Source of the DNA: Stagonosporopsis chrysanthemi
Taxonomy: Eukaryota; Ascomycota; Dothideomycetes; Pleosporales; Didymellaceae
Length of the DNA: 62,355 nucleotides
Direction: 5' to 3'
NCBI GenBank assembly: GCA_022560025.1
Contig: JAFISE010000175.1
Coordinates: 1 to 62,355 of the forward strand
Position 1 is the stretch's first letter. Each line of letters opens with the position of its first letter. The notes beneath the pieces were generated by a model, which was not told the origin of the DNA, made no database searches, and saw only the letters and a list, made by a program, of their open reading frames with translations. Made by a program: the position numbers and the translations under genes. Shown one piece after another: positions 33,501 through 44,481 of this stretch.

Positions 33501-35248
33501 ATGTCTCAACCTTACGAGTACAAGCCGTTGGCTCTTGGCAGCTTCAGGCTCTTGATACTGCAAGCAGGGTCTCATGGCTCGCCGCTCATCGCAACACTCG
33601 AGCATGCACCCCTTCTTACACCGCCCACAGCACCTCGGTCGCAGACCCCTTACTACGAAGCCTTGTCGTACACATGGGGTGAACCCTCCGAGGGGCACCA
33701 AATATGCATTCCACCAAATAACTTCCTGAAAATTACACCTAACCTCCGTGCTGCGCTCAGGCGCCTTCGACGCAATGATCGTCCGCGGTAAGCCGCAGTA
33801 CCGACCCAATTTTTAGAAGCCTTTGCTTATGCCTCAAGGACTCTGTGGGTTGATGCCATTTGTATCAACCAGGAGAATATTCCTGAAAGAAATCAGCAAG
33901 TGGCTTTGATGAAAGAAGTGTACAGTGGAGCCGACAAGGTTGTTATATTCATTGGGCAGCAAGAATTCGGCTCAGATAAAGCTATGGCGTGTATTGCTGA
34001 CATTGATAACAATAAATCTTTGGGATACGAAGAGAGAGAGGCAGTGCAGGACTTACTACGTCGGCCTTGGTTCTACCGAGTTTGGGTTGTGCAAGAAGTC
34101 GCACGTTCACGCTCGGCTGTAGTAGTCTGCGGTTCACGCGCTGTTTCGTGGGAGTGCTTCTGTCGCTTGCCATACCGCCGCGCATACCTCCCCGATCTTC
34201 AGAATCTTCCAGCTATACTCAACTACTCCTCCGGTTCTCCACTACTATCGGGGAGCGACAAGCTGCTTCAGTTGTTACATACCAACCGTGGGGCAGCTGC
34301 CATTGATCCCCGTGACAAGGTTTTTGGTATCTTGGGACTGATGGACGATGCCTCTCCCTATCTCAAGCTCATCGACTACGCATGTAGCGTAGAGCTTGTT
34401 TACATCAGCGTTGCTTGCCAGATCATCCAAGATAGTCGTTCCCTGAAGATACTGTCTGCGGCAGGTCGCGGCAGATTCAATCTTCCTTCATGGGTGCCAG
34501 ACTGGAGCACCGCCAGACTCGAAACTAGCCTGTCAATAGGAAAGAGCTACGTCGAGCCATTTGAAGCTGGTGGCCGTCAAAGCTGCGTTCGTCTGCAATA
34601 CAACAACAGAGATGCTAAGGTACTGACGGCACTGGGCACACCTGTTGCGCTCGTGAAGGCTATCGGAGAAGTCGGGCCTGTGCTATCGAATGATGAGCAG
34701 GAAGATGCCGAGAGGAATCTCCTGAAGAGGTGGTATAACATTGCATGGCGGGCAGTAAGACGACTTGGCAGCAATGGATTGCAAAAGCTGACCCTCACTA
34801 GAACATAAGTAAAGATGATTTTCTCTCCACCATCAGCGCTGCTCCGCAGAACGCTGTCCCTGCACCTTCAAATGATTTTAAAGATGTCATGTCAGGATGG
34901 GACCAGTGGTGCGAAGGCCCACAGGCAAGAAGAGTTTTCAGCGTCATACGCCACCGCCGCTTGTTCATCTGTGGTACGAGCTTCGTGGGCTTGGGACCAG
35001 AGAGGATGCAAAAAGGTGATCACGTTGTTGTGCTCCTGGGAAGCCCTGTACCTTATGTGTTACGGCCAGTTCCCGGTTCTTCTTCCGAGGAGAGCTTTGA
35101 GCTGGTAGGAGAATGTTACGTTTACGGTGTCATGCATGGAGAAGCCTTCCATCATGTGCGAGCAGAAGCAGAGAAGGCAGGTGGCATATTGCCGCCTACT
35201 AGTTACGGACCATTATCTGGTCCGTTGAGATGGTTTAACATCGTGTAG
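33501..35248 (+). CDS. Heterokaryon incompatibility (HET) domain protein
   Basis: Three exons: 33501-33787, 33839-34754 and 34802-35248, giving 549 aa. The first intron acceptor was chosen at TCAAG (33838) because only this restores RPRTLWVDAICINQEN; the nearer TTTTAG acceptor gives a stop. The second intron (47 nt, GTAAGA donor, CTGAC branch, CACTAG acceptor) restores the C-terminal frame. HET motifs in order are YYEALSYTWGE (about 52-62), LWVDAICINQ (about 98-107), GADKVVIFIG, and RPWFYRVWVVQEVA; SWVPDWS follows further on, also common in these proteins. The C-terminal part has GTSFVGLGPERMQKGDHVVV and FELVGECYVYGVMHGEA, the usual ending. HET proteins trigger cell death on non-self fusion, with TIR-like fold proposals, but most family members are untested, and no partner gene (STAND, patatin-like) is adjacent. 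Confidence 0.9.
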
Positions 35249-35728
35249 TAGACGTCTTGATGTGTTATCAATAGGGTTACTAGCTAGCGCTCATCTGTCC
35301 GGGTTATAGAAGTCGTCAGGTCACGCACACAGTCTACGCATATTGTTGTTGAATGCAGACCAAAGCAGTGAGATGTAGGATATCAACTAGTAAACATCGT
35401 ATTTGGAGTTTACATTCCCCGTGCTGAGATACTGTGCAAAGAATAACATGGCCAGCCACTGCAATCACACATAGACACTCATTTACATCAAAAGGTGATT
35501 CCCCAAGTTCTGAAAGGATGGTCTACGTGCTGTGGTGCTATACTCTACATACGTTGACCAATCGGGGATTTGCCTGAGCACAGGCCATCTTCCTTCATCG
35601 CGACATCCTTGCAAGCTGTCCTCCGCTCCTCCGCATCCCACCACCACTGCGCAAACCGACGATCAATCACCCCGCCGCTATACTCATCGCAAGAGCACGC
35701 CGCTGTAAAGTACCCACATACCGCCAAT
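35249..35728. other. Intergenic
   Basis: Spacer between two plus-strand genes; C-rich upstream of the thioredoxin-like gene. Nothing else seen. Confidence 0.45.
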
Positions 35729-36390
35729 ATGCCAGGCAAGATCATATCCGTCACCAGTGCCTCGCACTTCGACACCCTCCTCAGCTCGTCCACCTACACA
35801 ATCGTCGACTTCTACGCCGACTGGTGCGGGCCCTGCAAGACGATCGCACCGATTTTCCAAGCACTTGCCGAAAAAGAGTCAAAGCCAGGGAAACTGCAAT
35901 TCGTCAAGGTCGACGTAGACGCGCAGCAGGAGGTGGCCAAGAAATACGGAGTCTCTGCGTACGTACATCCTGCCCTTTCAATGCAACAGCCATATGCGCA
36001 CATGGAACGGGGAACTCACGCGCTGATGTTCCCAAAAATAGCATGCCCACGTTCCTCGTCATCAAGTCCAAATCCGTCATCGACACCATCCGCGGCGCCA
36101 ACCCCTCCGCCCTCACAGCCGCCGTGCGCAAGGCCGCCAACGACACAGGAGCCGGCGGCGCAGGATCTGCCGCGTTTGCATCCAAGGGCAGGACGCTGGG
36201 GAGCGCGAGCCAGCCCAGCCAGGCGGTTGGGCAGGGTGCGTTTGCAGGGCTGCAGGGGCTGATGACGGGCAATGGCGGATTCGCGGACATGGCGATACGG
36301 TTCGTGGCGCTGTATCTGGTGAGCTTGTTTGCGTTCGATTCGTTCAAGGCTGCCGAGGACAGCCCGTATAATGTGAGGTCGAGGAGGTAG
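35729..36390 (+). CDS. Thioredoxin-like protein with C-terminal hydrophobic tail
   Basis: Two exons, 35729-35958 and 36042-36390 (83-nt intron), giving 192 aa. The start is MPGKIISVTSASHFDTLLSS. The thioredoxin fold covers residues 1-108, with FYADWCGPCKTIAPIF (active-site WCGPC near 31-35), VKVDVDAQQEVAKKYGVSA and, after the splice, the cis-proline MPTFLVIKS. After it comes a Gly/Ala-rich linker, then a segment with a hydrophobic run (MAIRFVALYLVSLFAFDSF, about 160-178) and a short charged end. This looks like a membrane tail anchor or an amphipathic membrane-binding helix. The enzyme part should reduce disulfides with thioredoxin reductase; the tail suggests an organelle surface (ER, mitochondria or peroxisome), which is inference. 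It is not a plain cytosolic thioredoxin (~105 aa). Confidence 0.88.
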
Positions 36391-36888
36391 GGAATTGGTG
36401 TGCGTTGTGCAGGAAGATACCATTGCGAGACAGGCGTTATTGGAATTAGAGTATTAGCTGATATGAGTGGTCGGACAACGAAATGTATGTTCTATTTTGC
36501 TTTGTTGAGCCATAGCTTCTTTTGAAAGAGACCGCTGAAATGCTACGACCTTGTCTGCTCAATCGACGACGTAGGTACGTTTGCCGCAAGATAGCTGTAT
36601 TGATGCGTTTATAAACTCTCGTCCTGATCCATGCATCTCAAACAATCTGTTCATACAACTCAGATCCCAAGACAAGTAACACAAATAAACCTAGGCCGTG
36701 CGTATTCATGTTCCAACCCAACAATCTTTAGCTTCGTGCTGTACACACTCTCGATTCCTCCATCGAGCCGCTCATCACTCATTACTCATTACAGATATTT
36801 GTCGTTGCAACACGAACGGACACGACATGCCCTCCTTTTGCAACCTCCCCCCCTTGCCCTCTCCTCTTCTCCCTTCTTCTCACGTTAC
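36391..36888. other. Intergenic between convergent genes
   Basis: 3' regions of the thioredoxin-like gene (plus) and the large disordered-protein gene (minus). No gene seen. Confidence 0.5.
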
Positions 36889-39363
36889 TCACAACCACCC
36901 CCCGATCCTCTCCCTATCCTCCCTAATCTTGCGATCAATCGCCCGATCAAGCGCACTCTGCACCTCCTTACTAGGCGTCTGCAGCGCATTGCGGTCTCCT
37001 CCCTGCCGGGCCACACCCGCGCCCAAACGGCGGGGGAGAGGCGTCTGCGCGGGTTTCGCCTTTGCATTTGGCTCCATCTTCGCTTTTGTCTCTGTCTTTG
37101 CCTTCGCCTTCACATCCGTCAACGGCTTCACCTCCTTCCCAACGGACTTGACCGCCGCCCCACCCCCAACAACAAGCCGCGTGCGACTCACCTCTTTGAC
37201 CGGCGACGGCAACCGCGTGGGATGGCCCGGCGGAGTGTACGACGTCGCGGTCCCGGAGTCCTTCTTCGCGTCGCGCAGCTCGGGCGAAGGCGTTCTAGGT
37301 GCGCGCGGACGGCTGCGGGACATGGCTGGTTTGCTGGGGTCTTTGGTGGGGTTGCGCCGCGAGGGTGCGGTGCGTAGACCGTCTGTGGTGGTTCGGGAGG
37401 AAGGGCGGGAGACGGTTGCTGAGGCGCTTGTGGTGCGCTTGGGGCGTGGGGCTGAGTGCGTTGGAGGCGGCGGGGGTGCGGTGCGGGTTGGGTGTGCCGT
37501 GGGATGGGCAGAAGTGGGTTTGTTCGTGCGGGCTGGAGCCTGAGCTGGAGGCTTTGTTGTAGCTGTAGATTTGCCCCGCGATGTTGACGCTGCTGTGCTG
37601 GGACGTGAGGTCGTGGGCCCGTTCTGTCTGGGTGCAGGTGTGTCAGCGGCGCTGCGCAACTTTGCCCGTTCCCGTGGAGAGTCTATCTGCGAGGCAATTG
37701 TTTCTAGAATTTTTGCAGAGCCTACAATCATGGATTTGGGCCGGGGCTTGCGTTCTGCAGTGCTGATGCGACGCCTTGGGACAGTGTCTGTACCCTTTTT
37801 TTCGTCTGCCTTAGGTGGGCCAACCGTCGAGACGGGCCTTGTGCTCTTCTTTGGGCTTCCTGTCAGTTGGCTCGTAGTGGACGGACTGAACTTTGTGGCT
37901 CCGACAGCGGGCGACAGTGGTGTTGAAGGCCTGCTGCCACCGGATTGGAAAGCGTCTGGGCCAAGTGACCGCTTCAGCGACTCTTGCATCTTGAACATGT
38001 CTTCCTGCATTGACGAACGTAGACGACTCGGCGTACCAAAGCTCTTAGCTCTAGGAAGACCTGGCCTGGAGGGCGTAGAAGGAGAGGAGGAGAACGGTGT
38101 AGTCGCAGGGCTTGAGCGGGAAGAGACGACAGCGAAGATGGTCGTGATCGGGGATGGTAGAGGGTGGCGCAGACGCTGTTCGCTTCGAATTCGCATCAAC
38201 TGTCCGTGTTGTGACGTTTCCGAAGAAGCTGTTACTTCATCTCCGTCAGCTGCAGCACGTGCGATCGATCGATCCACCACTACAGGTGTAGCGGTATCCC
38301 GTAGACCCAATGCCGAGATTGGAGACCTAAGCACCTGCTCCCTCGGTGTCGAAGTAGTGCTGGGTGGAACCTGTTCATCAACTCTATCCTTGCGCACAAC
38401 ATTCGGGCTCCTCAGACCGAGTCGCTCAGACATCTTGCGTAGGGGCGTTGGCATGGACTCCAGACCACCGGCATCCGGCGGTGTCTGCATTTTTGAGCTT
38501 TTGCCACTGTGGTTAGCCATCAGATGGCCGATGTTGAATGGTGTGGACGCAGCCGATGCTTTTCGCAGATCCTGGACTGGCGCAGCGTCGTTGGGGTGTG
38601 CGAGCACTGCTGGAAGTGCTCCAAGAGTTTGTGGCTGGTGTTCTGGCATAGTTGATTGTTGCGATGCACTCGGTGCGACGGAAGAGGTTGGGTTCGTCAA
38701 AGGCTGCGATGGTGTGGATGCGTCTTGAGCAAGAAACGAACGGTCAGTGGCAGCTTCTGGTGTCGCATGTTTTGGAGCGCTTTCACTTCCATTGCCTTGA
38801 GCTGTGCGCGATTGCGGGTTGCCAACTTTTGACGGACTCTCCTCTTGTTTGACGCCCATGCGCGACTTCTGTTCCTCCTTCCCCGTCTTCATGGTATGCT
38901 TGGTCGGCGTCCCGAACAAGTTCTTCCTCAGAATATCTCTCACTCTCCCGCCAGTCTTCACTTCACTACGCTTTTGCTTCTCCGGGCTCGGCGTCACCCT
39001 GCCCGAGGCCTTCGCATCTGGCGTTGCAGCCCTCCTCGGCGTGATCTTCTTCTCAGGAATCTCCATGGAGAAGTAAAATCCATTCTGCCCAACCTCTAGC
39101 GTCGGCTTCAGTGTCTGAGCGCACTTGGGACTGCGGGTTGGCGTGCGGGGCGGAGTAGATGATGTGCTGGGGCTCATGGTGACTTCCTCCAAGAAGCGCT
39201 TGTGCAGTGGTGTGGATGTGGATTTTGGTGTCGCAGGCGTCGTGCTCGCTGTGTAATGCTCCGAGTTGTGTTTTCGTGGCGGAGTTACGACGAAAGGGTC
39301 CTTGTTCTCAAGCTCATCTTGATTGTTCCCGGTTGTGATCCCAAGGCCGGTAGTCAGGATCAT
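36889..39363 (-). CDS. Large disordered TP/SP-rich protein, 824 aa, function unknown
   Basis: Single-exon minus-strand frame from the ATG at 39363-39361 (start MILTTGLGITTGNNQDELEN) to TGA. Nearly the whole protein is Ser/Thr/Pro/Lys-rich with dozens of TP and SP sites, many with a following basic residue (TPPRK, SPEK, TPTK, TPLRK), i.e. likely CDK/MAPK targets. Conserved-looking islands are NGFYFSMEIPEKKITPRR (about 95), VRDILRKNLFGTP (about 142), LPRAKSFGTPSRLRSSMQ (about 450), KSMIVGSAKILETIASQIDS (about 560) and the end, PSKEVQSALDRAIDRKIRED. The profile would suit a cell-cycle, spindle or polarity scaffold, but I cannot name the family. A 5' exon upstream cannot be excluded, since the first residues are close to the preceding AG. 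The 385-codon antisense frame is a shadow. Confidence 0.75.
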   Translation of the reverse strand: MILTTGLGITTGNNQDELENKDPFVVTPPRKHNSEHYTASTTPATPKSTSTPLHKRFLEEVTMSPSTSSTPPRTPTRSPKCAQTLKPTLEVGQNGFYFSMEIPEKKITPRRAATPDAKASGRVTPSPEKQKRSEVKTGGRVRDILRKNLFGTPTKHTMKTGKEEQKSRMGVKQEESPSKVGNPQSRTAQGNGSESAPKHATPEAATDRSFLAQDASTPSQPLTNPTSSVAPSASQQSTMPEHQPQTLGALPAVLAHPNDAAPVQDLRKASAASTPFNIGHLMANHSGKSSKMQTPPDAGGLESMPTPLRKMSERLGLRSPNVVRKDRVDEQVPPSTTSTPREQVLRSPISALGLRDTATPVVVDRSIARAAADGDEVTASSETSQHGQLMRIRSEQRLRHPLPSPITTIFAVVSSRSSPATTPFSSSPSTPSRPGLPRAKSFGTPSRLRSSMQEDMFKMQESLKRSLGPDAFQSGGSRPSTPLSPAVGATKFSPSTTSQLTGSPKKSTRPVSTVGPPKADEKKGTDTVPRRRISTAERKPRPKSMIVGSAKILETIASQIDSPRERAKLRSAADTPAPRQNGPTTSRPSTAASTSRGKSTATTKPPAQAPARTNKPTSAHPTAHPTRTAPPPPPTHSAPRPKRTTSASATVSRPSSRTTTDGLRTAPSRRNPTKDPSKPAMSRSRPRAPRTPSPELRDAKKDSGTATSYTPPGHPTRLPSPVKEVSRTRLVVGGGAAVKSVGKEVKPLTDVKAKAKTETKAKMEPNAKAKPAQTPLPRRLGAGVARQGGDRNALQTPSKEVQSALDRAIDRKIREDRERIGGWL

Positions 39364-40308
39364 CCTTGAGAGCTGCGCAACGTGTCAGTGAAAGATACGA
39401 TCATGTGACTCCGCGTCTCCACTTTGGCTGCGACCATGAGCGGCGCTCTTGGGTGGAGACCGGGGCTTCCTAGGGATGAGACGGTTGAGTGACAACGGGA
39501 GCCCAATGGGCGGCTGATGCGGAGAGAGCACGGTTGTGCTAATTTCGCGTGGAATGAGAAAACGGGAGAACCTACTTTTCACTTCTTACTGCAAAAGTCT
39601 ACAAGTCCGGAATTGAGCTGTGATTTTTGAGTTTGCAATGTGTTGTTTATTTTGAAATGTTATGTTGAGCAATGCGGACCCTGCATTTAGGACGGTGCGG
39701 CGTTGCTTTATGAGGACTCAAACAAACGACAGACAAGACAAGACGATAGACAAACAGCCGGAAGAGGCACCTCTAGGGTTCTGGAGGAAAAGAAGAAGAT
39801 TACAGAAAGGAAGACTTCGCAAGACATGTCTCCGAAACAACATGTGTAACAAACAAACCGTAGTTACTACGTCGCTCCATGCACGAGAGCTGCTGTGAGA
39901 CATAGCGACAGCCGATGCACGAGCACGAGAACTGCGGGCATCAACGGCCGTCGCAAAGATTATGAAATAGGCAGAGCATAGTAGTGAATTAATTCGAAAA
40001 AAGATCCCGGTTGCGAGTAGTTGTGAGCCGGTGTTCTCTTTAGGGCCGATCTGCAAGGGCAGCAAAAATGTATGAGCGATGTCGGCACAGAATGAAAACG
40101 GATCAAATTGAGGCTGTGACTGTGCATGAGAAAAAAGCAGCGATATGGTGAATAGTTGGGTTGTAATTGTTTTTGCCGTAATCATGCTGCTTCCCTGGAT
40201 AGAGTAAGCTGAAACTCCACCTACAGGTATCTAGATATGCCGATATCCACCAGCTAGTTCAAAGTATCGCTCAACATGCTCATCGTTTTCGTTTCATATT
40301 TGTCCCGC
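39364..40308. other. Intergenic
   Basis: Upstream of the disordered-protein gene and downstream of NADP isocitrate dehydrogenase, both minus strand. Short ORFs only. Confidence 0.45.
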
Positions 40309-41875
40309 TTACAACTTCTCCTTCAAGCTTGTCTTCAGCCTCCTCTCGACGGCGTCAAGGTATTCGTTCGTTGTGACCCAGCTGCCCCTGTCCTTCTTGC
40401 CGCACGCAAGCGCAAGATCCTTGGTCATGATGCCGTCAATGTCGACGGTGTCAACGCAAGCCTTCTCGAGCTGCTCGGCAAAGACGACAAGCTCAGGAGT
40501 GTTGTCGAGCTCACCACGCTTGGAGAGACCTTGTGTCCAGGCGTAGATGGAGGCAATGGGGTTGGTGGAGGTCTCGTTACCCTTCTGGTGCTCGCGGTAG
40601 TGGCGAGTGACGGTGCCGTGAGCAGCCTCAGCCTCGAAGGTCTTGCCGTCGGGGGTAATGAGGACGGAGGTCATGAGACCGAGAGAGCCGAAACCCTGAG
40701 CGACGATGTCGGATTGGACGTCACCATCGTAGTCTGTTGCGTGTTAGCAGGGTTCATGTGACGGTTGATAGGTCAGACGTACTCTTCATGGCGATGATGT
40801 AGCCACCCTCGCTCTTGATCATCTGGGCGACCATGTCGTCGATCAGGCGGTGCTCGTACCAAATGCCGGCAGCATCGAAGTCCTTCTTGTACTGGCTGTC
40901 GTAGATCTCCTGGAAGGTGTCCTTGAACTTGCCGTCATAGGCCTTCAAGATGGTGTTCTTGGTGCTCATGTACAAGGGGAGCTTCTTGTCGAGCGCGAGC
41001 TTCATGGAAGCGTGTGCGAAGCCGGAGATGGACTCGGTGGTGTTGTACTGAGTCTGAGCAACACCTCCGCCAGCAGGGAAGTCGTAGACCTTGATGGTCT
41101 GGGGCTCGCCGCCCTTGGGTGTGAAGACCATCTCAAGAGTGCCCTCGCCCTCAATGACGCGGTCCTTGGCGCGGTACTGGTCGCCGAAGGCGTGGCGGCC
41201 GATGATGATGGGCTGCTTCCAGCTGGGTACGAGACGGGGGACGCGAGGGATGACGATGGGAGCGCGGAAGACGGTTCCTCCACTGAAGCACGCTTTAGTC
41301 GATTGTTGAATGGTTGCCGCGATCGCAGGCACTTACAGGTGGTTACGGATGGTACCGTTGGGCGAGAGCCACATCTTCTTCAGCTTGAACTCCTCGACAC
41401 GCTGCTCATCGGGGGTGATGGTCGCGCACTTGACACCGACCGAGTACTTCTTGATGGCCTCGGCGGCATCGAGAGTGACCTTGTCGTCGGTCTGGTCGCG
41501 GTACTCGAGGCCGAGATCGTAGTACTTGAGGTCAATGTCGAGGTAGGGGTGGATGAACTTGTCCTTGATGGTCTGCCAGATGATGCGAGTCATCTCGTCA
41601 CCATCGAGCTCGACCACCGGGTTCACCACCTTGATCTTCTTGATGCCTGAGGCCGGAGTGGACGCCATCCTGAGTTGCTGGCTGAAGCGATTGAAGGAGA
41701 GAAGGGCTGCAGAGGCTGGGGAGGTGCCTGTGGTGGTGCGGTGCGCGTTCGAGAACAGAGCCGATTTCGCAGAAGTCTGGCTCGCAATGGCACGAGTCGC
41801 AAAGCTGCGGCTGGGAAGGCGGAGAGGATTGGTTGCGGTGCGGATGGCAGCAGAAGCTGAGGAAGAGAGCCTCAT
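40309..41875 (-). CDS. IDP1: NADP-dependent isocitrate dehydrogenase with mitochondrial presequence
   Basis: Three exons: 41875-41337, 41282-40783 and 40733-40309, giving 487 aa. The first ~70 residues (MRLSSSASAAIRTATNPLRL...) are rich in Arg, Ser and Ala with no acidic residue, a clear mitochondrial targeting sequence. The catalytic body starts at KIKVVNPVVELDGDEMTRI. The substrate-binding segments WLSPNGTIRN, GTVFRAPIV and RHAFGDQYRAKD are present, as are the metal-site aspartates in NYDGDVQSD (across intron 2) and the cofactor segment AAHGTVTRHYREHQKG. The enzyme oxidises isocitrate to 2-oxoglutarate and makes NADPH. A second in-frame ATG (MASTPASGIKKIK, about residue 70) sits exactly at the start of the mature enzyme and could give a cytosolic form. 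The C-terminus KEKL is not a standard PTS1. Isocitrate lyase, competing for the same substrate, lies 19 kb upstream. Confidence 0.96.
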
Positions 41876-42902
41876 GGCGGGCAGCGAAGTTAGTAGTATC
41901 TATAACCTCGGTGGTGAGAGTCTCGACGAGAATCGCCAGAGGGTCTTGCTGCGCTTGCCGGCCGCGGTAGCGTCTTCAGCGCTGCGAAGCTCGGAATGAT
42001 AGGCGGAAGATAGGTGGGGAGCTGTCTGTGGAGCACGCAGGCGGGTCAAAGCTCTCCCGAGGTTCGCAGACGATGGTCTCCGCCAGGCTCGCAGAGCCTA
42101 TACAGCCTTTTAAGCCGCCGTGCGTTGCCGAGCAAGGGCGGCGGCCGCGTCCGCAAGCAGCAGGTGGCATGCCGGGCGAGCGGCTCAGCTCATACCCAGG
42201 CGCAGCAGCACTGCCTGCGCAACTGCCTGCAGAAATGCCGTGTCGTGCATTGATATTGCTGGACTCATGTTGGAGGGGCAGCGCGCCGTATAGATTGACA
42301 TCACGCGCGCTGATCCTGCGCGAGGCGAAGTCGATGGCGGGGGTGGGCCGTGCCTGGCAGCTGCACGGCATGAACAGTCAGCAGCGGTGACATGGAGAGC
42401 AGCAATTGGCCTGTCCATCTCTCCAGAGCGGGAGAGCGGGCGGTGCATGCTGTACTTATGTCTGCTTCAGATGGCCCTGCATTTGCACCCCCTCTCACAG
42501 ATCACAAGCCAAGCGGGCAGCCGGAGCCGCGTGCCTGGTCAGCTGTATTGGCTGCCAACCAGATGCAGCTCAATCTTGGAATAATGGCTTCGAGGTAGTT
42601 TGCTCGTGCGAGCATTGCGACGGCAAGCCGTTTGGATGTTCCGACTTTCGCCGCATGCAGTGGGAGGTGCGAGTCGCAAATACCTCGGCATGTGAGTAGT
42701 CAAATCGGGAGTGGACGTGGCTCGGGTCATCTCACGACACAGGGCATAAATGTGCGGTGCTTGATCTAGAGTGAGGCATTGAAGAGAGTGTGTGCAGAGA
42801 ACCTAGTAAGCTCTGACTGATATGACATGACAGGGCATGGCGTCTGCGCACAAAAAGAGTAGGGCCAACTGAGCGTGTCGCTCCTTCCTCAGCACTCTTC
42901 CA
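41876..42902. other. Intergenic
   Basis: Promoter side of the NADP isocitrate dehydrogenase gene and 3' side of the secreted-protein gene. GC-rich; no supportable gene. Confidence 0.45.
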
Positions 42903-44236
42903 TCACAACTTAGCGCGCAGTGGCTGCACCTCCACCACCTTTACAACCTCTATCTTCTTAACCGCCCCACCTCTACGCTCTGGCTGCTCGTCCTGGGCCC
43001 GCGGCTTGGCTAGATGCATAACAATACAAGGGTTGCGTGATGCGTTGCTAGCCCGGAACACCTGTACTTTATCGATGTACATGTTGCCCAAAACGTCCTT
43101 ATGCTGGATACTACATGGGTTAGCGTCCCTGCAACAAACAAAACATCATGGTGTACTCACAGCATATACGCAAAACCTTGCACATTTGGAGTGCCTGTAC
43201 AAGAGTCAGCCACGCGCTTTGCATAAACTCTACGAATGCTCCATACCTAAGATTGCGCGCGTCTCGAACCAGCGTCGTTCAAAAGTGTGGCCAGGCCATG
43301 GACTGAGCTCCCAGCCTTTCGCGTCCAGGGTGCGGCGAATGATGCTTTTGGTGATGGGATTGACAACGCCCACAGAGAAAAAGTATCGCAGTCCTTTAAT
43401 GTCGACGGCTTCTTCCTTCGTCAAAGCATCCCAGCCGATCCAAGCAACGTCTGAGAACCGATTCAAGGCAGGCAGCAATTCCTTGGCGACCGGCGGTTCG
43501 CGGTCTGTGGCTGCATAGTTTGGTGAAAGCCTGCTGAGGCCCATGATAACTCCTTGTTTGGGGTTGATGGCCATCGAGTACTGAGCTCCAGTTGCTCGGT
43601 ATCTCTTACCATTGGCGTCATACCACTGATTATCGGGTATGCCAGCTCTTGGATCATAGCTTCGATGGCCAATGCAGACGATTCTGTTGAGTCCGCCCTC
43701 GTACATATCGGAGTGCTCAGATATCCCAAGAGCGACGAGTGCTTCACCAATTCCCCACGTGGCATGAAAATTGTGAAAGCTTTCGTCGATATCCTGTGGG
43801 GGATACGGATTCCATCCCCAGGTCCGAAGATCGTTGAAGCTGCGATACAGACTCCTAGCATCCTCGCGCTTTGGACTGTACGCCGGCCCGACCTCAGCAT
43901 CGTTGGCATCCATTGCCCACGTGAGCGTGCAGCCCTTGTCTCGGCAGTTGTTCCACACCTCGTTACTGGCAGGCTCGGCAGGTCGATTTGGCAGAGGTGG
44001 TGGAGGCCGTCGAACAGGTGGATCAGCCGCGACATCGACGCCCATGCCCGCGTGAAGGTGATAAGGGGTGACGCCATTATTGAAGCTGGTAGTACTGCTG
44101 CTGAATCAGTTCTCGTGTCACGCCGGCAGATGTGCATCGTGGTACACGGATACTATGCCTCGAGAACTTACTTGATGAATGAGCTACCAAGTGCGCTGAC
44201 GGCCACCGCCGATGGCAGGAAGTGTAAAACACGCAT
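42903..44236 (-). CDS. Secreted protein of unknown function, 391 aa
   Basis: Four exons: 44236-44172, 44097-43247, 43194-43161 (34 nt) and 43128-42903. The start MRVLHFLPSAVAVSALGSSF is a signal peptide. The mature part begins with NxT/S-type sites (NSTTSFNNG), then a Pro/Arg-rich stretch (VRRPPPPLPNRP), then a globular domain with Trp/Tyr-rich segments such as NEVWNNCRDKGCTLTWAMD, DESFHNFHATWGIGEALVALG, NRIVCIGHRSYDPRAG and FSVGVVNPITKSIIRRTL. Four or more Cys suggest disulfides. The C-terminal ~40 residues are charged with Val/Lys repeats (KKIEVVKVVEVQ). The splice choices keep the frame open through two small internal exons, which supports the model. I do not recognise the fold or function. 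It could be an extracellular enzyme or an effector-like protein. Confidence 0.75.
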
Positions 44237-44481
44237 TGTTGACCTGGGTAGAGAGACGGTAAGAATTAGGGGGGGTGGGAGTGTTTTTGCTTTACGTAGT
44301 CTTGCTGTGCACGGACAGTACCTTTCCTCCTCCAACTTGATGTCGAAGTGAAAGCAAATGATGTAGTTTATGAGCCCACCATCACATCGCAACTTCACTT
44401 GCGTACAGAGCCCCGACGAAAACGATAGCCAGGATTGGACCCATTATGTAGGACACTGTCAAAGTTTGGGAAATGTTTCGT

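Noticed and set aside
37571..38728. 385-codon plus-strand ORF opposite the large disordered protein
   Set aside because: The sense frame has conserved-looking islands and continues for 824 codons; the antisense frame is a by-product of its Ser/Pro codons.
40850..41650. 266-codon plus-strand ORF opposite NADP isocitrate dehydrogenase
   Set aside because: Antisense shadow of a highly expressed gene with strong codon bias.
19271..41875. Functional cluster of isocitrate lyase and NADP isocitrate dehydrogenase
   Set aside because: They share a substrate, but six or more unrelated genes lie between them and they are on opposite strands.
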